Source: Antarcticimicrobium luteum
GTDB taxonomy: Bacteria > Pseudomonadota > Alphaproteobacteria > Rhodobacterales > Rhodobacteraceae
Direction: 5' to 3'
Assembly (NCBI RefSeq): GCF_004358185.1
Contig: NZ_SMUV01000064.1
Location: forward strand, 62,001 to 126,000
Length of the DNA stretch: 64,000 nucleotides
The position numbers were made by a program, and so were the translations under genes. Positions 41,974-50,642 of this stretch are shown in pieces. The stretch's first letter is position 1, and each line of letters begins with the position of its first letter. The notes beneath the pieces were generated by a model. The model searched no databases. It was not told the DNA's origin and was given only the letters and a program-made list of their open reading frames with translations.

Positions 41974-42603
41974 CTAACCGTCCCGCTCCGGCGCATAGAC
42001 CGGACGGTCCATCTGGAACATCGCGCCGCCGGCCTTGTACCAGCCGCTGCCGTGCATCCGCGCGATCAGGTCCAGCGCGGGCGTGTCCACATGGCCCCGC
42101 CCGGCATCGAGCATAAAGCGGTCGGCGATATGGATCGCCACCACCCGGCCAATGGCGATCATCTGTTTCGGCCCGGTCATCACCGCGCTGAGCAGCCGGC
42201 ATTCGAAAGACACCGGAGCCTCCGCCAGCCGAGGCGGTGCGATCAGGGTTGAGGGCGCCGTTTCCAGCCCCGCGAGATCCACCTCGCTCACGCCTCTCGG
42301 CGCGTTGATCGCGGTGACATTCATCGCCTCCGCCATCCCCCGCGCCACCAGATTGACCACGAATTCCCCGGTGGCCGAGATGTTCTCGGCGGTGTCCTTC
42401 AGCCCCTTGTCCGGATCGCGCAACAACCCCAGCGCCACGGTGGGCGGCTCGTGCCCCATCATGTTGAAGAAACTGTAGGGCGCGGCGTTCACCACCCCAT
42501 CCGCCGACCGCGTGGTGACCCAGGCGATCGGGCGCGGCGTGATCGTCGCGGTCATCAGCTTGTAGACGAATTGGTCGGGATGGTCCGCGCAGTTATAGAA
42601 CAT
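41974..42603 (-). CDS. Flavin reductase-like protein (FMN-binding split barrel)
   Basis: A 209-aa split-barrel flavoprotein: TITPRPIAWVTTRSADGVVN and NAAPYSFFNMMGHEPPTVAL are the FMN-phosphate and isoalloxazine contact regions, and TGEFVVNLVARG is also typical. It could supply reduced flavin to a monooxygenase or act as an oxidoreductase itself. It is the last gene of a three-gene run behind gentisate dioxygenase and the FAH-family hydrolase, so a role in making or handling hydroxylated aromatic acids is likely. No flavin-dependent monooxygenase is encoded nearby. Confidence 0.85.
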   Translation of the reverse strand: MFYNCADHPDQFVYKLMTATITPRPIAWVTTRSADGVVNAAPYSFFNMMGHEPPTVALGLLRDPDKGLKDTAENISATGEFVVNLVARGMAEAMNVTAINAPRGVSEVDLAGLETAPSTLIAPPRLAEAPVSFECRLLSAVMTGPKQMIAIGRVVAIHIADRFMLDAGRGHVDTPALDLIARMHGSGWYKAGGAMFQMDRPVYAPERDG

Positions 42604-42655
42604 GGGCCTCGGCCTGTTGCGGCGCGGGCAGGAAAAACCGCCCGCGCCAGTGCAT

Positions 42656-43597
42656 TTATCCGCGCTGGCCGCCGGTTTCCGCCGGACCGGCGGCGATCAC
42701 CGGGTTGCGCAGCACGCCGATCCCCTCGACGCCGGCCTCGATCACATCCCCGGGCCAGAGCCATTCCTGCGGATCGCGCCCCGCGCCGACGCCCTCGGGC
42801 GTGCCGGTGGCGATGATATCGCCGGGCTCCAGCGTGATCCCCTTGCTCAGATCCGCGATCAGGGCCGGGATCTTGAAGTACATGTGCTTGGTGTTCGAGC
42901 GCTGCTTTTCGACCCCGTTCACGGTCAGCCACAGGTCCAGCCCGTGCGGATCGTCGATTTCATCCGCCGTCACGATCATCGGCCCGAAGGGGGCATAGCT
43001 GTCCATTCCCTTGGAATAGATCCACTGCCCGGCGCGGCGGTTGTCGCGGGCCGAGATGTCGATCATCACCGAATAGCCCCAGACATGGGACATCGCATTG
43101 TCCTCACGGACCTTGGTGGCCCGGTTGCCGATGATCACCGCCAGCTCCACCTCCCAGTCGAGTTGCCGGGTCATGGTGATGTCATGCTGCACCGGCGCGC
43201 CCGGGCCGGTGACGGCGGTCGGCGGCTTGGAAAAGATCACCGGCTCGCTCGGCATTTCCTTGGCGGTATCCAGCGCCCGGCTCGATTCCTCTACATGCTC
43301 GGCATAGTTCAGACCGATGCCAAAGATGTTCTTGCGCGGGCGCGGGATCGGCGCCAGCAGCGTCACATTGGCCAGCGGCCGCGCCGTGCCCATCGGCCAG
43401 AGATTGCTCTGCTCATAGATCACCGCCTGCAGCGCATCCAGGCCGGGGCGGCCCAGATCGATCAGCTCCAGCATGGCGCCGGGCAGGGGCTGGCCGATCG
43501 CCGCCCCCAGCGCCGCCACATCCACCACGATATCGTCCAGCACCACACCCAGACGGCCCGCCGCGTCGGCGGCGGCGCGGAAAGTCACCAGTTTCAT
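42656..43597 (-). CDS. Fumarylacetoacetate hydrolase-family protein (probable fumaryl/maleylpyruvate hydrolase)
   Basis: A 313-aa FAH-fold hydrolase with the conserved FGIGLNYAEHVEE, PVIFSKPPTAV, the metal ligands in DWEVELAVIIG (ExE) and IDISARDNR, then STGTPEGVG-like IATGTPEGVGAG. In the gentisate pathway this enzyme cleaves fumarylpyruvate (or maleylpyruvate directly) to fumarate or maleate plus pyruvate. The assignment rests on the adjacent gentisate dioxygenase gene, 10 bases upstream. GAGGAGA precedes ATG. No maleylpyruvate isomerase gene is in the window. Confidence 0.9.
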   Translation of the reverse strand: MKLVTFRAAADAAGRLGVVLDDIVVDVAALGAAIGQPLPGAMLELIDLGRPGLDALQAVIYEQSNLWPMGTARPLANVTLLAPIPRPRKNIFGIGLNYAEHVEESSRALDTAKEMPSEPVIFSKPPTAVTGPGAPVQHDITMTRQLDWEVELAVIIGNRATKVREDNAMSHVWGYSVMIDISARDNRRAGQWIYSKGMDSYAPFGPMIVTADEIDDPHGLDLWLTVNGVEKQRSNTKHMYFKIPALIADLSKGITLEPGDIIATGTPEGVGAGRDPQEWLWPGDVIEAGVEGIGVLRNPVIAAGPAETGGQRG

Positions 43598-43607
43598 ATA
43601 TGTCTCC

Positions 43608-44729
43608 TCAGACGGTCACGGGCTGATGCCCGTCGTTTTCGGCCAAAGCCTCTTCGCGGTAGAGCCCCAGCGCCCGCATCACCGGCAGGTCGTTCAGGCA
43701 GAACAGGCAGGCCTCTTCGCTGGCCGAGGCATTGGCATGTTCATGCCAGGCCCAGCTCGGTACGCAGAAGATGTCACGCTCGTTCCAGTCGAACCTCTGG
43801 CCGTTGATCACCGAATGCCCGGACCCCTTGCAGACCTGATAAAGGTAGCTGCCGGTGTGGCGATGGGCCTTGGTCTTCTCGCCGGGGCGCAGCATCTGCA
43901 TTGAGGCGCCCATCGTTTGCATCACCGGCCCGTTGGTGACCGGGTTCACGTATTCCATCAGGATGCCGTCATGGGGCGAGCCGTCGCAGACGCCCGCGAG
44001 GTTATGCAACGCCTCGTGCGTACGATCCCATTCGTATTTGAACAGCGGGCTGTAACCCTTTTCCCACTTACCCCCGCCCGGTTTCAGGCCGGGGTTGCCC
44101 CAGGTGCGGGTCATGTCGTTGACCGGATGGGTCACCGCCTGCTGCAGGTCCGGATGCACCTCATAGAAATTGGCCTCCATCGCGTTGACGAAGGGAATGT
44201 CGAGCCCGTCCTGCCAGATGCACTCGCTGCCGTCCTCGGAGACGGCATGCTCGTGCCAGGTGCCATTGGGCGTCAGCACGAAATCGTTGGCCCCCAGCGT
44301 CATCTTGTGCCCGTCGACCACCGTATAGGCGCCTGATCCTTCCATGATGAAGCGGATCGCGCTGGCCGAATGGCGGTGCGCCGATGCGCGCTCGCCCGGC
44401 CGCATCACCTGCAGCCCGGCATAGATCCAGCCGACGGCGGCGGCCACGTCCGAGCGGCCGGGGTTGTCCAGATAGATCACCCGCCGCCCGGCCTTTTCCG
44501 GCGTCACCAGATCGAGCGAACGCAGAACGTCCGCGCGCAGATCCCTGTAGCGCCACAGCATCGGCACCGAGCTGGAGGCCGGCTCCCACGGTTCGATCTT
44601 GTTCGCCACGGTCCACAGCGCCCCGGCGCCCTTCCGCTTCAGATCGCCATAATATTCGACCAGCTCGGGCGTGTCTTCGACATTGGCCCGGCCGGCCACC
44701 TCCTCGCGGTATTGGTCATGCCTGGACAT
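43608..44729 (-). CDS. gtdA: Gentisate 1,2-dioxygenase
   Basis: A bicupin ring-cleaving dioxygenase (373 aa) that opens gentisate between the carboxyl-bearing and hydroxyl-bearing carbons to maleylpyruvate, using Fe(II). Both cupins are visible: HRHSASAIRFIMEGSGAY with WHEH in the N-terminal one, and HRHTGSYLYQVCKGSGHS with WHEH in the C-terminal one. The start at ATG 44729 is chosen over a 54-codon longer frame because GAGGGAGG lies just upstream and the protein then begins at the family's usual MSRHDQY-like position. It heads the three-gene operon and diverges from a GntR regulator. 1-hydroxy-2-naphthoate dioxygenase is the nearest alternative. Confidence 0.92.
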   Translation of the reverse strand: MSRHDQYREEVAGRANVEDTPELVEYYGDLKRKGAGALWTVANKIEPWEPASSSVPMLWRYRDLRADVLRSLDLVTPEKAGRRVIYLDNPGRSDVAAAVGWIYAGLQVMRPGERASAHRHSASAIRFIMEGSGAYTVVDGHKMTLGANDFVLTPNGTWHEHAVSEDGSECIWQDGLDIPFVNAMEANFYEVHPDLQQAVTHPVNDMTRTWGNPGLKPGGGKWEKGYSPLFKYEWDRTHEALHNLAGVCDGSPHDGILMEYVNPVTNGPVMQTMGASMQMLRPGEKTKAHRHTGSYLYQVCKGSGHSVINGQRFDWNERDIFCVPSWAWHEHANASASEEACLFCLNDLPVMRALGLYREEALAENDGHQPVTV

Positions 44730-44785
44730 GGGGCCCTCCCTCTGCAATCGGCCCAAGCCTGTGTGAGCAGATATTCGATGTAAAG

Positions 44786-44802
44786 AAGAAATTTCGAAAA
44801 TC
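44786..44802. promoter_or_regulatory. Possible GntR operator in the gentisate divergent region
   Basis: AGAAATTTCGAAAATCT is an imperfect palindrome centred on TTCGAA in an AT-rich patch between the divergent gtdA and GntR starts. This is the expected location of a shared control site. Symmetry is incomplete. Confidence 0.35.
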
Positions 44803-44874
44803 TGGACAAACATCGATTTCCCGGGCAAGGATGGATCAACCCCGGGGCCGCCGGGCATCCCTGCGGGAGGCATC

Positions 44875-45564
44875 ATGACCCTGTCCGACACCGTTTATGA
44901 AAGGCTGCGCACCGATATCGTGCAGGGCCGGTTTCCACCGCTGCAACCGCTGCGGCTGGAGCAGTTGAAGCGGGACTACGGCGTTGGCTTCTCGCCCCTG
45001 CGCGAGGCGCTGAACCGGCTGCAGGGGGAACGGCTGGTGGTCTCCGCCGCGCAGCGCGGCTTTCGCGTCCGTTCGCTCTCGGTTGCGGAAATGTGGGACG
45101 CGGTGAACAGCCGTATCCTTATCGAGGCCGAGGCGCTGCGGCTGTCGATCGATCAGGGCGGCGACGATTGGGAGGCGACGCTGGTCGCCAGTTTCCACGC
45201 GCTGTCGCTGATCGTGCAGCGGCTGGGCACAGGTGCGGCCGACGGGGCCGACACGGCCGCGCTGGAAGAGCTGGAGCGGCGGCACCGGGAATTTCACCTG
45301 GCCTTGATTTCCGCCTGCGGCTCGACCTGGCTGCTGGATTTTGCCGCCAAGCTGAACACCGAGACCGAACGCTATCGTGTCCTCGCCCTGCGCTGCGCCA
45401 CGCTGCGGCGCGAACGCGACGTCGGGGCCGAGCACAGGGCGATCCTTGACGCCGCGCTGGCACGTGATCCGGAGCGGGCCGCCGACCTTCTGGACGCCCA
45501 TTACCGCGAAACCGGCCATTTCCTGGAGCAGGTGTTGCAGGACGCCGGAACCGCCGCGTCCTGA
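44875..45564 (+). CDS. GntR-family regulator, FCD type
   Basis: A 229-aa regulator with an N-terminal winged helix (VYERLRTDIVQGRFPPLQPL, then YGVGFSPLREALNRLQGERLV) and an all-helical FCD effector domain. The metal-site histidines are visible in RRHREFH, EHRAIL and DAHYRETGH. It diverges from the gentisate operon and faces the polyamine-type ABC importer across a 42-base convergent gap. It is the likely repressor of the gentisate genes with an aromatic-acid or pathway intermediate as inducer. Confidence 0.92.
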   Translation: MTLSDTVYERLRTDIVQGRFPPLQPLRLEQLKRDYGVGFSPLREALNRLQGERLVVSAAQRGFRVRSLSVAEMWDAVNSRILIEAEALRLSIDQGGDDWEATLVASFHALSLIVQRLGTGAADGADTAALEELERRHREFHLALISACGSTWLLDFAAKLNTETERYRVLALRCATLRRERDVGAEHRAILDAALARDPERAADLLDAHYRETGHFLEQVLQDAGTAAS

Positions 45565-45606
45565 CCCGGCGCCTCCGCAACAGCTCCGGCGGGATTTCGC
45601 GCTGCG

Positions 45607-46458
45607 TCAGTCGCGGCGTTGGGCAAAGATCATGATCAACGCCAGCCCGCTGGAGACCAGCATCAGCAACAGGGATACCGCGTTCAGCAGAGGCGTCGAG
45701 CCTTCCTTCAGCCGGTCGAACATGGCGATGGTCAGCGGCGCGTCCGAGCCCACCAGCATCAGCGTGGTGTTGAAGTTCTCGAAGCTCATCAGGAAGGCCA
45801 CCACAAAGGCGCCGATCATTGCGGGCATCAGATAGGGCAGGGTCACCGTGCGCACCGCCGTCAGCCGGTTCGCGCCCAGGTTCAGCGCCGCCTCCTCCAG
45901 CGTCTGGTCGAACTTCTGCAACCGTGCCGCGATGACCAGCGTGGCGATGGTGGCGACGAAAGAGAACTGCCCGAGGATCACCAGTGTCAGCCCGGGACGC
46001 AGCGCCGCCACATCCCATTGCGCCATATCCCACAGCCCCTCGGCGGCGCGGCTGGAGGCGACGAGGATCGAAATGCCCAGCACGATGCCCGGGATCACCA
46101 GTGGCAGCAGCATGAAGACATAGAGGATGCCTTGCCCCGGAAAGCGGTAGCGGTTGAACAGAAAGGCGTTGGACAGCCCGACGCCGACAGACAGGATCGA
46201 CACGAAGACGGCGACGATGGCCGAGGTGCCGATGGCGCGCAGGATCGGGCGCTCGTGGAAGACGCCGATCATCGGCCGCGCATCGCCAAAGAACCAGGAC
46301 CAGGTGAACCCCTCCCACGGCAGCGAGGGAAACTGGCTGTCGTTGAAGGCAAAGACCGCGACCACCACCAGCGGCAGCGCGAGGAAGATGAAGAACAGCA
46401 CGATATAGGCCGTGTAGCTGGCCGTGAGAAAGCGGGATCGGGGAATCGAGGGGATCAT
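45607..46458 (-). CDS. ABC importer permease (PotC-like)
   Basis: A 283-aa six-helix permease of the spermidine/putrescine type. The EAA-type cytoplasmic loop is LEEAALNLGANRLTAVRTVTLPYLMPA, here split by the ATPase-contact glycine. The N-terminal helix is YTAYIVLFFIFLALPLVVVA. It is the last gene of a four-gene importer operon and pairs with the PotB-like permease 13 bases upstream. Confidence 0.92.
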   Translation of the reverse strand: MIPSIPRSRFLTASYTAYIVLFFIFLALPLVVVAVFAFNDSQFPSLPWEGFTWSWFFGDARPMIGVFHERPILRAIGTSAIVAVFVSILSVGVGLSNAFLFNRYRFPGQGILYVFMLLPLVIPGIVLGISILVASSRAAEGLWDMAQWDVAALRPGLTLVILGQFSFVATIATLVIAARLQKFDQTLEEAALNLGANRLTAVRTVTLPYLMPAMIGAFVVAFLMSFENFNTTLMLVGSDAPLTIAMFDRLKEGSTPLLNAVSLLLMLVSSGLALIMIFAQRRD

Positions 46459-46471
46459 TTGTACAGTGTCC

Positions 46472-47329
46472 TCAACCCATTGTCTTTTCCAGCGACTGGC
46501 CGGTCAGCTTCAGCATCCCCCAGACGATGGTCGAGGACAGGATCAGCAGCATGAAGCCAAAGGCCGCGCCCAGCTCCCAGTTGAAGCGGACGATGAACTG
46601 GGAATAGATCAGCTCGGTGAACCACAGGCTGTCCTTGCCGCCCAGCATGGTCGGCGTCAGGTAATTGCCCAGGCTCAGCATGAACACCACGATGCACCCC
46701 GAGACGATGCCGGGCATGGCGTGCGGGATCACGATCTCGCGCAGCACGGAGAGGCCGCTGCCGCCCAGGTCATAGCCGGCCTCGATCACCTCGTCCGGCA
46801 GGCTTTCCAGCGTGGTCACTAGCGGCACCACCATGAACAGCATCGAGGTATAGACCAGCCCGACCATGATCGCGGCGTCGTTGTACAGCAGCTCGACCGG
46901 GCCGTCGGTCAGGTTCAGGATCTGCAGCAGGTTCGAGATGATGCCGGTTTCCCGCAGCAGGATCATCCAGCCGAAGGTGCGCACCAGTTCCGATACCCAG
47001 AACGGCACCAGACACAGCAGGAACAGCGCCGAGCGCACCCGCCCGCGCGCCATCTTGGCGATGTAGTAGGAGACCGGGAAGGCGATCAAAAGGGTGATCG
47101 CGGTGGCCAGAATCGACATTACCGCCGTGCGCAGGAAGGTGCGCAGATACAGCGGTTCGCTAAAGAAGGTGAAGTAATTGCCCAGGCCGATCTGGTACTG
47201 GCCGACGCCGATGCGTTCGCGCAGCGACACCAGCAGCATGTCCACATGCGGGATCAGGATCAACAGCGTCAGCCACAGCAGCAGCGGCGAGAGCAGCAGG
47301 AACAGACCCAGTTTCGCTTGTGCGCGCAT
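46472..47329 (-). CDS. ABC importer permease (PotB-like)
   Basis: A 285-aa permease with six helices and the loop VIEAGYDLGGSGLSVLREIV, followed by PHAMPGIVSG, that contacts the ATPase. A short cytoplasmic N-terminus (RAQAKLG) precedes helix 1. Its ATG follows the ATPase stop codon directly, implying coupled translation. It forms a heterodimer with the PotC-like permease. Confidence 0.92.
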   Translation of the reverse strand: MRAQAKLGLFLLLSPLLLWLTLLILIPHVDMLLVSLRERIGVGQYQIGLGNYFTFFSEPLYLRTFLRTAVMSILATAITLLIAFPVSYYIAKMARGRVRSALFLLCLVPFWVSELVRTFGWMILLRETGIISNLLQILNLTDGPVELLYNDAAIMVGLVYTSMLFMVVPLVTTLESLPDEVIEAGYDLGGSGLSVLREIVIPHAMPGIVSGCIVVFMLSLGNYLTPTMLGGKDSLWFTELIYSQFIVRFNWELGAAFGFMLLILSSTIVWGMLKLTGQSLEKTMG

Positions 47330-48430
47330 TCAACGGACTCCGGCGGCGAAACAGTTGCCCTGGGCGCCGGACCAGCCGATATGCACCTCGGCGCCGCGCT
47401 TGAGCCCGGCGAATTCGCCCGATTGCGGCAGGTTCACCTCGATCTCTTCGCGCCCGTCGGGATCCTGCACGATGATCCGGCTGGCCGCGCCGTTGAACAG
47501 AAGCGAGGCGACGCGCCCGGTCATCCGGTTATCGAAATGGGACAGCTCCTCGGTATCATGGGCGATACGGATCGCCTCGGGGCGGACAAAGATCTGGGCG
47601 CTGTCCCCGGCGCTCAGCGGCCGGCCATGGCTGGCCCCGCGCAGCAGCAGCCCGCTGTCGGTGCGGATCTCCATCTCGTCGCCCTCGATGCGGGTGACCT
47701 GGCCGGACCAGCGGTTGGTGTCGCCGACGAATCCGGCAACAAAGGCCGAGGCGGGGCGGTAATACAGATCCTGCCCCGAGCCGATCTGTTCGAACCGGCC
47801 GTTGTTCATCACCGCGATCTGGTCGGACATCACCAGCGCCTCGGACTGGTCGTGGGTGATATAAATAAAGGTGGTGTCAAAGGCCGCCTGCAACGCCTTG
47901 AGCTCGACCTTCATCCGCTCGCGCAGTTTCAGATCCAGCGCGCCCAGAGGTTCGTCCAGCAGCAGCACGTCGGGCTCCAGCACCATGCAGCGGGCGATGG
48001 CCACGCGCTGTTTCTGGCCGCCGGACAGCTCATCGACCTTGCGATTTCCGATGCCCGGCAGGCCGATCCGCTCCAGCGCCTCGTCGACCTTGCGGGCGAT
48101 CTCGTCCCTGGGCATCCCCTTGCGGCGCAGGCCATAGCCGATGTTCTCGGCGATGGTCATCATCGGGAACAGTGCCAGATGCTGGAACACCATGTTCACC
48201 GGGCGCTTGTTCGGCGGCGTGTTCAGGACCGAGCGGCCGCGGATCTGGATGTCGCCGGAGGTGGGCTCGAGAAAGCCCGCGATCATGCGCATGATCGTGG
48301 TCTTGCCACAGCCCGAGGGACCGAGGATGGAAAAGAACGAGCCGCGCGGCACGTCGAACGAGACAGTGTCCACTGCGGTCGTGTCACCGAACCGCTTGAC
48401 CAGGTTCAGGCATTCGAGATCGGGGGTCAT
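47330..48430 (-). CDS. ABC importer ATP-binding protein (PotA-like)
   Basis: A 366-aa ATPase with Walker A GPSGCGKTT, signature ELSGGQKQRVAIAR, Walker B LLLDEPLGALD and the H-loop ITHDQSEAL. It also has a C-terminal TOBE-type regulatory domain (residues 240-366). The start at ATG 48430 gives the standard N-terminus (DLECLNLVKRFGD); the longer frame upstream runs through a stem-loop and is not coding. It energises the two permeases encoded directly downstream. Confidence 0.93.
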   Translation of the reverse strand: MTPDLECLNLVKRFGDTTAVDTVSFDVPRGSFFSILGPSGCGKTTIMRMIAGFLEPTSGDIQIRGRSVLNTPPNKRPVNMVFQHLALFPMMTIAENIGYGLRRKGMPRDEIARKVDEALERIGLPGIGNRKVDELSGGQKQRVAIARCMVLEPDVLLLDEPLGALDLKLRERMKVELKALQAAFDTTFIYITHDQSEALVMSDQIAVMNNGRFEQIGSGQDLYYRPASAFVAGFVGDTNRWSGQVTRIEGDEMEIRTDSGLLLRGASHGRPLSAGDSAQIFVRPEAIRIAHDTEELSHFDNRMTGRVASLLFNGAASRIIVQDPDGREEIEVNLPQSGEFAGLKRGAEVHIGWSGAQGNCFAAGVR

Positions 48431-48452
48431 GGAGGCTTCCGGAATTGAACAT

Positions 48453-48481
48453 GCGGCACCCGGACCGGGTCCGGGTGCCGC
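48453..48481 (-). other. Perfect 13-bp stem-loop between the binding-protein and ATPase genes
   Basis: GCGGCACCCGGAC and its complement form a perfect 13-bp stem with a 3-base loop. It lies 21 bases after the binding-protein stop and 22 bases before the ATPase start. It is likely an mRNA stabiliser/attenuator that raises binding-protein output. Confidence 0.7.
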
Positions 48482-48501
48482 TGGTTTTCGTGACGTTCGG
48501 G

Positions 48502-49572
48502 TTACTGGGCTGCTTTGACGCGGTCCAGCACACCACCTTCGATGGCCTCCAGACCGGCGGGAACCGGCGGATACCACTTGATGTTGTCCAGCGCTTCCGG
48601 CGGGAAGCTGGCCTGGTAGCGCGCCTTGAGGTCGGCGGCGGCAAACTCGTCGGCGCCCTTGGAGGCGGTGAAGTTGCCGGCGGCCTCGGTGATCATGGCG
48701 GCGATCTCGGGGCGCATCACAAAGTTGATCCAGGCATAGGCGGCATCATCGGCGCGGCCCTTGGCCGGCAGGGCAAAGGTGTCGACCCAGCCCAGCGCAC
48801 CCGAAGCCGGGGCGACAAAGGTGATGTCGGGGTTGTCGGCGTTCAGTTTCCAGCCGCCGGTGTCCCAGGCCATCGCGGCCACGGTTTCGCCCGACCGCAT
48901 CAGGCCCATCAGCTCGTCGCCGCCGCCCCAATAGGTCTTAACGTTGGGCTTGCAGTCGACCAGCTTGGCCTCGACCTTGTCCATGACCTCTTTGTAGGCG
49001 GCCTCGTCGCCATAGGCGGCGAAGGGGTCCATGCCCATGGCAAAGGCGAAACCGATCAGCGTCGGACGCTTGAGCCGGTAGGAAACCTTGCCTGCCACGT
49101 CGGCGCCGCACAGGTCGGTGTAATCCTTGACCGACGGCGCCTTGCTGGTGTCGACCACCAGGCCCGAGGTGCCCCAGACATGCGGCACACCATAGATTTC
49201 GCCGCCGACGGTGGTGTTGGCCTTGGTGGCCGCCAGCATCGAGGGGATGAACAGCGCAGCGTCGATTTTGGACAGGTCGATCGGCTTGTAGATGCCGAAC
49301 TCGGCCTGCGGGCCGGCGATCCGGTCCTGGCTGGGTTGGGCAAGGTCAAAGCCGCCGCCGCCGGTGGCGCGCAGCTTGGCGATCATCTCTTCGTTGTTCG
49401 ACTTGGTGACCTCGACGGTGTGGCCGGTCTCTTCCTCGAATTTGGCCACCACGTTCTCGGGGGCGTAACCGCCCCAGGTCAGCAGGCGCAGGGTATCAGC
49501 GGATGCCGGCGTCGTGCCGCAGGCAAAGGCGATCGTAAGGGCGGAGCAGACCGCCGTGGCAACATGTTTCAT
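48502..49572 (-). CDS. ABC importer solute-binding protein (PotD-like)
   Basis: A 356-aa periplasmic protein with a signal peptide (HVATAVCSALTIAFACG, cleavage near ASA-D) and the start of the polyamine-binding family (LRLLTWGGYAPENVVAKFEE). YGVPHVWGTSGLVVDTS, seen near residue 130, is also typical. The family binds spermidine, putrescine or other cationic or carboxylated compounds. The ligand here is unknown; the neighbouring gentisate genes make an aromatic-related solute possible. It is the first gene of the operon, with promoter and palindrome upstream. Confidence 0.92.
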   Translation of the reverse strand: MKHVATAVCSALTIAFACGTTPASADTLRLLTWGGYAPENVVAKFEEETGHTVEVTKSNNEEMIAKLRATGGGGFDLAQPSQDRIAGPQAEFGIYKPIDLSKIDAALFIPSMLAATKANTTVGGEIYGVPHVWGTSGLVVDTSKAPSVKDYTDLCGADVAGKVSYRLKRPTLIGFAFAMGMDPFAAYGDEAAYKEVMDKVEAKLVDCKPNVKTYWGGGDELMGLMRSGETVAAMAWDTGGWKLNADNPDITFVAPASGALGWVDTFALPAKGRADDAAYAWINFVMRPEIAAMITEAAGNFTASKGADEFAAADLKARYQASFPPEALDNIKWYPPVPAGLEAIEGGVLDRVKAAQ

Positions 49573-49586
49573 CGTACTTTCCCAGT

Positions 49587-49596
49587 GAAACGTTTC
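49587..49596. promoter_or_regulatory. LacI-type operator-like palindrome upstream of the ABC importer operon
   Basis: GAAACGTTTC, a 10-bp perfect palindrome with the central AAACGTTT typical of LacI-family sites, lies 15 bases before the binding-protein start codon. No LacI-family gene is in the window. Confidence 0.45.
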
Positions 49597-49613
49597 GGAT
49601 TAACGGTGGCGGA

Positions 49614-49642
49614 AGATTCGGCGAAAAACCCTTTTATGTCAA
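49614..49642 (-). promoter_or_regulatory. Candidate promoter of the ABC importer operon
   Basis: On the minus strand a perfect TTGACA (49642-49637) is followed after 17 bases by a weak -10, GAATCT. It lies in the AT-richest stretch of this intergenic region, and the LacI-like palindrome is downstream of it. Confidence 0.5.
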
Positions 49643-49716
49643 TGGGATAATAAAAGTTTCACATTACATGGCGCGGCATTTCAAGCCGTGCCAGACGGGC
49701 TGACGCAACACAGCGG

Positions 49717-49739
49717 GCCGGCGCGCAAACGCGCGCGGC
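49717..49739. terminator. Hairpin downstream of the E1/TRAP/SDR operon
   Basis: GCCGGCGCGC and GCGCGCGGC pair with one bulged base around AAAC. It is about 125 bases past the SDR stop on the minus strand and could terminate that operon; no T-run follows. Confidence 0.35.
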
Positions 49740-49862
49740 ACTCAGAGTTTCCCTGATATCCGGCCCATATGTCAAGATAATGACAGAGACGTGATGGATT
49801 GGAAAAATCCTTTCACGAATGGTCGTGCGACCGGGATCCGGCCGGGGCCGGCGGCGCCCGGT

Positions 49863-50642
49863 TCAGGCGGTCAGCCCGCCATCGACCCGCAGCTCGACCC
49901 CGGTGACGAAGCCGGCCTCGTCCGAGGCGAGGTAGAGCGCGGCATTGGCAACGTCCCAGGCGGTGCCCTGGCGGCCCATCGGAACCATCGCGGCGCGTTT
50001 TGCGGCCAGCTCCTCCGGGTCGGTCTGCCCGTCGACAAAGGCCGTCACGTGCGGGGTCTCGATCACCCCCGGCAGGATCGCGTTGGCGCGCACGCCATGG
50101 GCGGCGTTTTCGCGGGCCACCGACCGGGCAAGCCGGATCAGCGCCATCTTGGACACCTCGTAGGAGAGATAGCTGTAGGGCGCCGAATAGACCGCGGCCA
50201 GCGAGGAGACATAGATATAGGCGCCGCTGCCCTGATCGCGCATCGCCGGCAGGGTGGCGCGGGTGAGGCGCATCGCGGCGTTGAGGTTGATCTCGAAGAT
50301 CCGCGCCCAGTCCTCGTCGCTGGTCTCCAGAATGCCGCCCGGCGCGCTGATGCCGACGTTGTAATCCAGGATGTCGATGCCGCCCCAGTGCCGTCGCATC
50401 GCCTCCATCACCGCCGCGCCGGTCCCGGGGGCGGTGACATCGGCCTCGAGGGTCTCGGCGGCGCCGCCCCCGGCGCGGATCAGCTGCGCGGTCTCGTCCG
50501 CCGCCGCCGCGTCGCGGTCAACGCAGAGCACCCGCGCCCCTTCCTGGGCAAAACGGACCGCCGTCGCCTTGCCGTTGCCCCAGCCCGGCCCGACCGAACC
50601 CGCGCCGATGATCGCGGCACGCTTGCCCGCGAGCCGGGTCAA
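49863..50642 (-). CDS. SDR-family oxidoreductase, last gene of the E1/TRAP operon
   Basis: A 259-aa classical SDR with an altered glycine motif (IGAGSVGPGWGNG), NVGIS in the NNAG position, the serine in YVSSLAA and the intact active site YEVSK, then LPGVIETPHV. The start is TTG 50642, whose bases overlap the stop codon of the TRAP large-permease gene; a longer frame upstream lies inside that gene and is not coding. It probably oxidises or reduces a hydroxy/keto group of the imported substrate. The spacing in the glycine motif is unusual for the family. Confidence 0.85.
   Translation of the reverse strand: MTRLAGKRAAIIGAGSVGPGWGNGKATAVRFAQEGARVLCVDRDAAAADETAQLIRAGGGAAETLEADVTAPGTGAAVMEAMRRHWGGIDILDYNVGISAPGGILETSDEDWARIFEINLNAAMRLTRATLPAMRDQGSGAYIYVSSLAAVYSAPYSYLSYEVSKMALIRLARSVARENAAHGVRANAILPGVIETPHVTAFVDGQTDPEELAAKRAAMVPMGRQGTAWDVANAALYLASDEAGFVTGVELRVDGGLTA

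Noticed and set aside
48431-48577. A 49-codon N-terminal extension of the PotA-like ATPase
   Set aside because: It runs through the 13-bp stem-loop and into the binding-protein gene; the family N-terminus begins at 48430.
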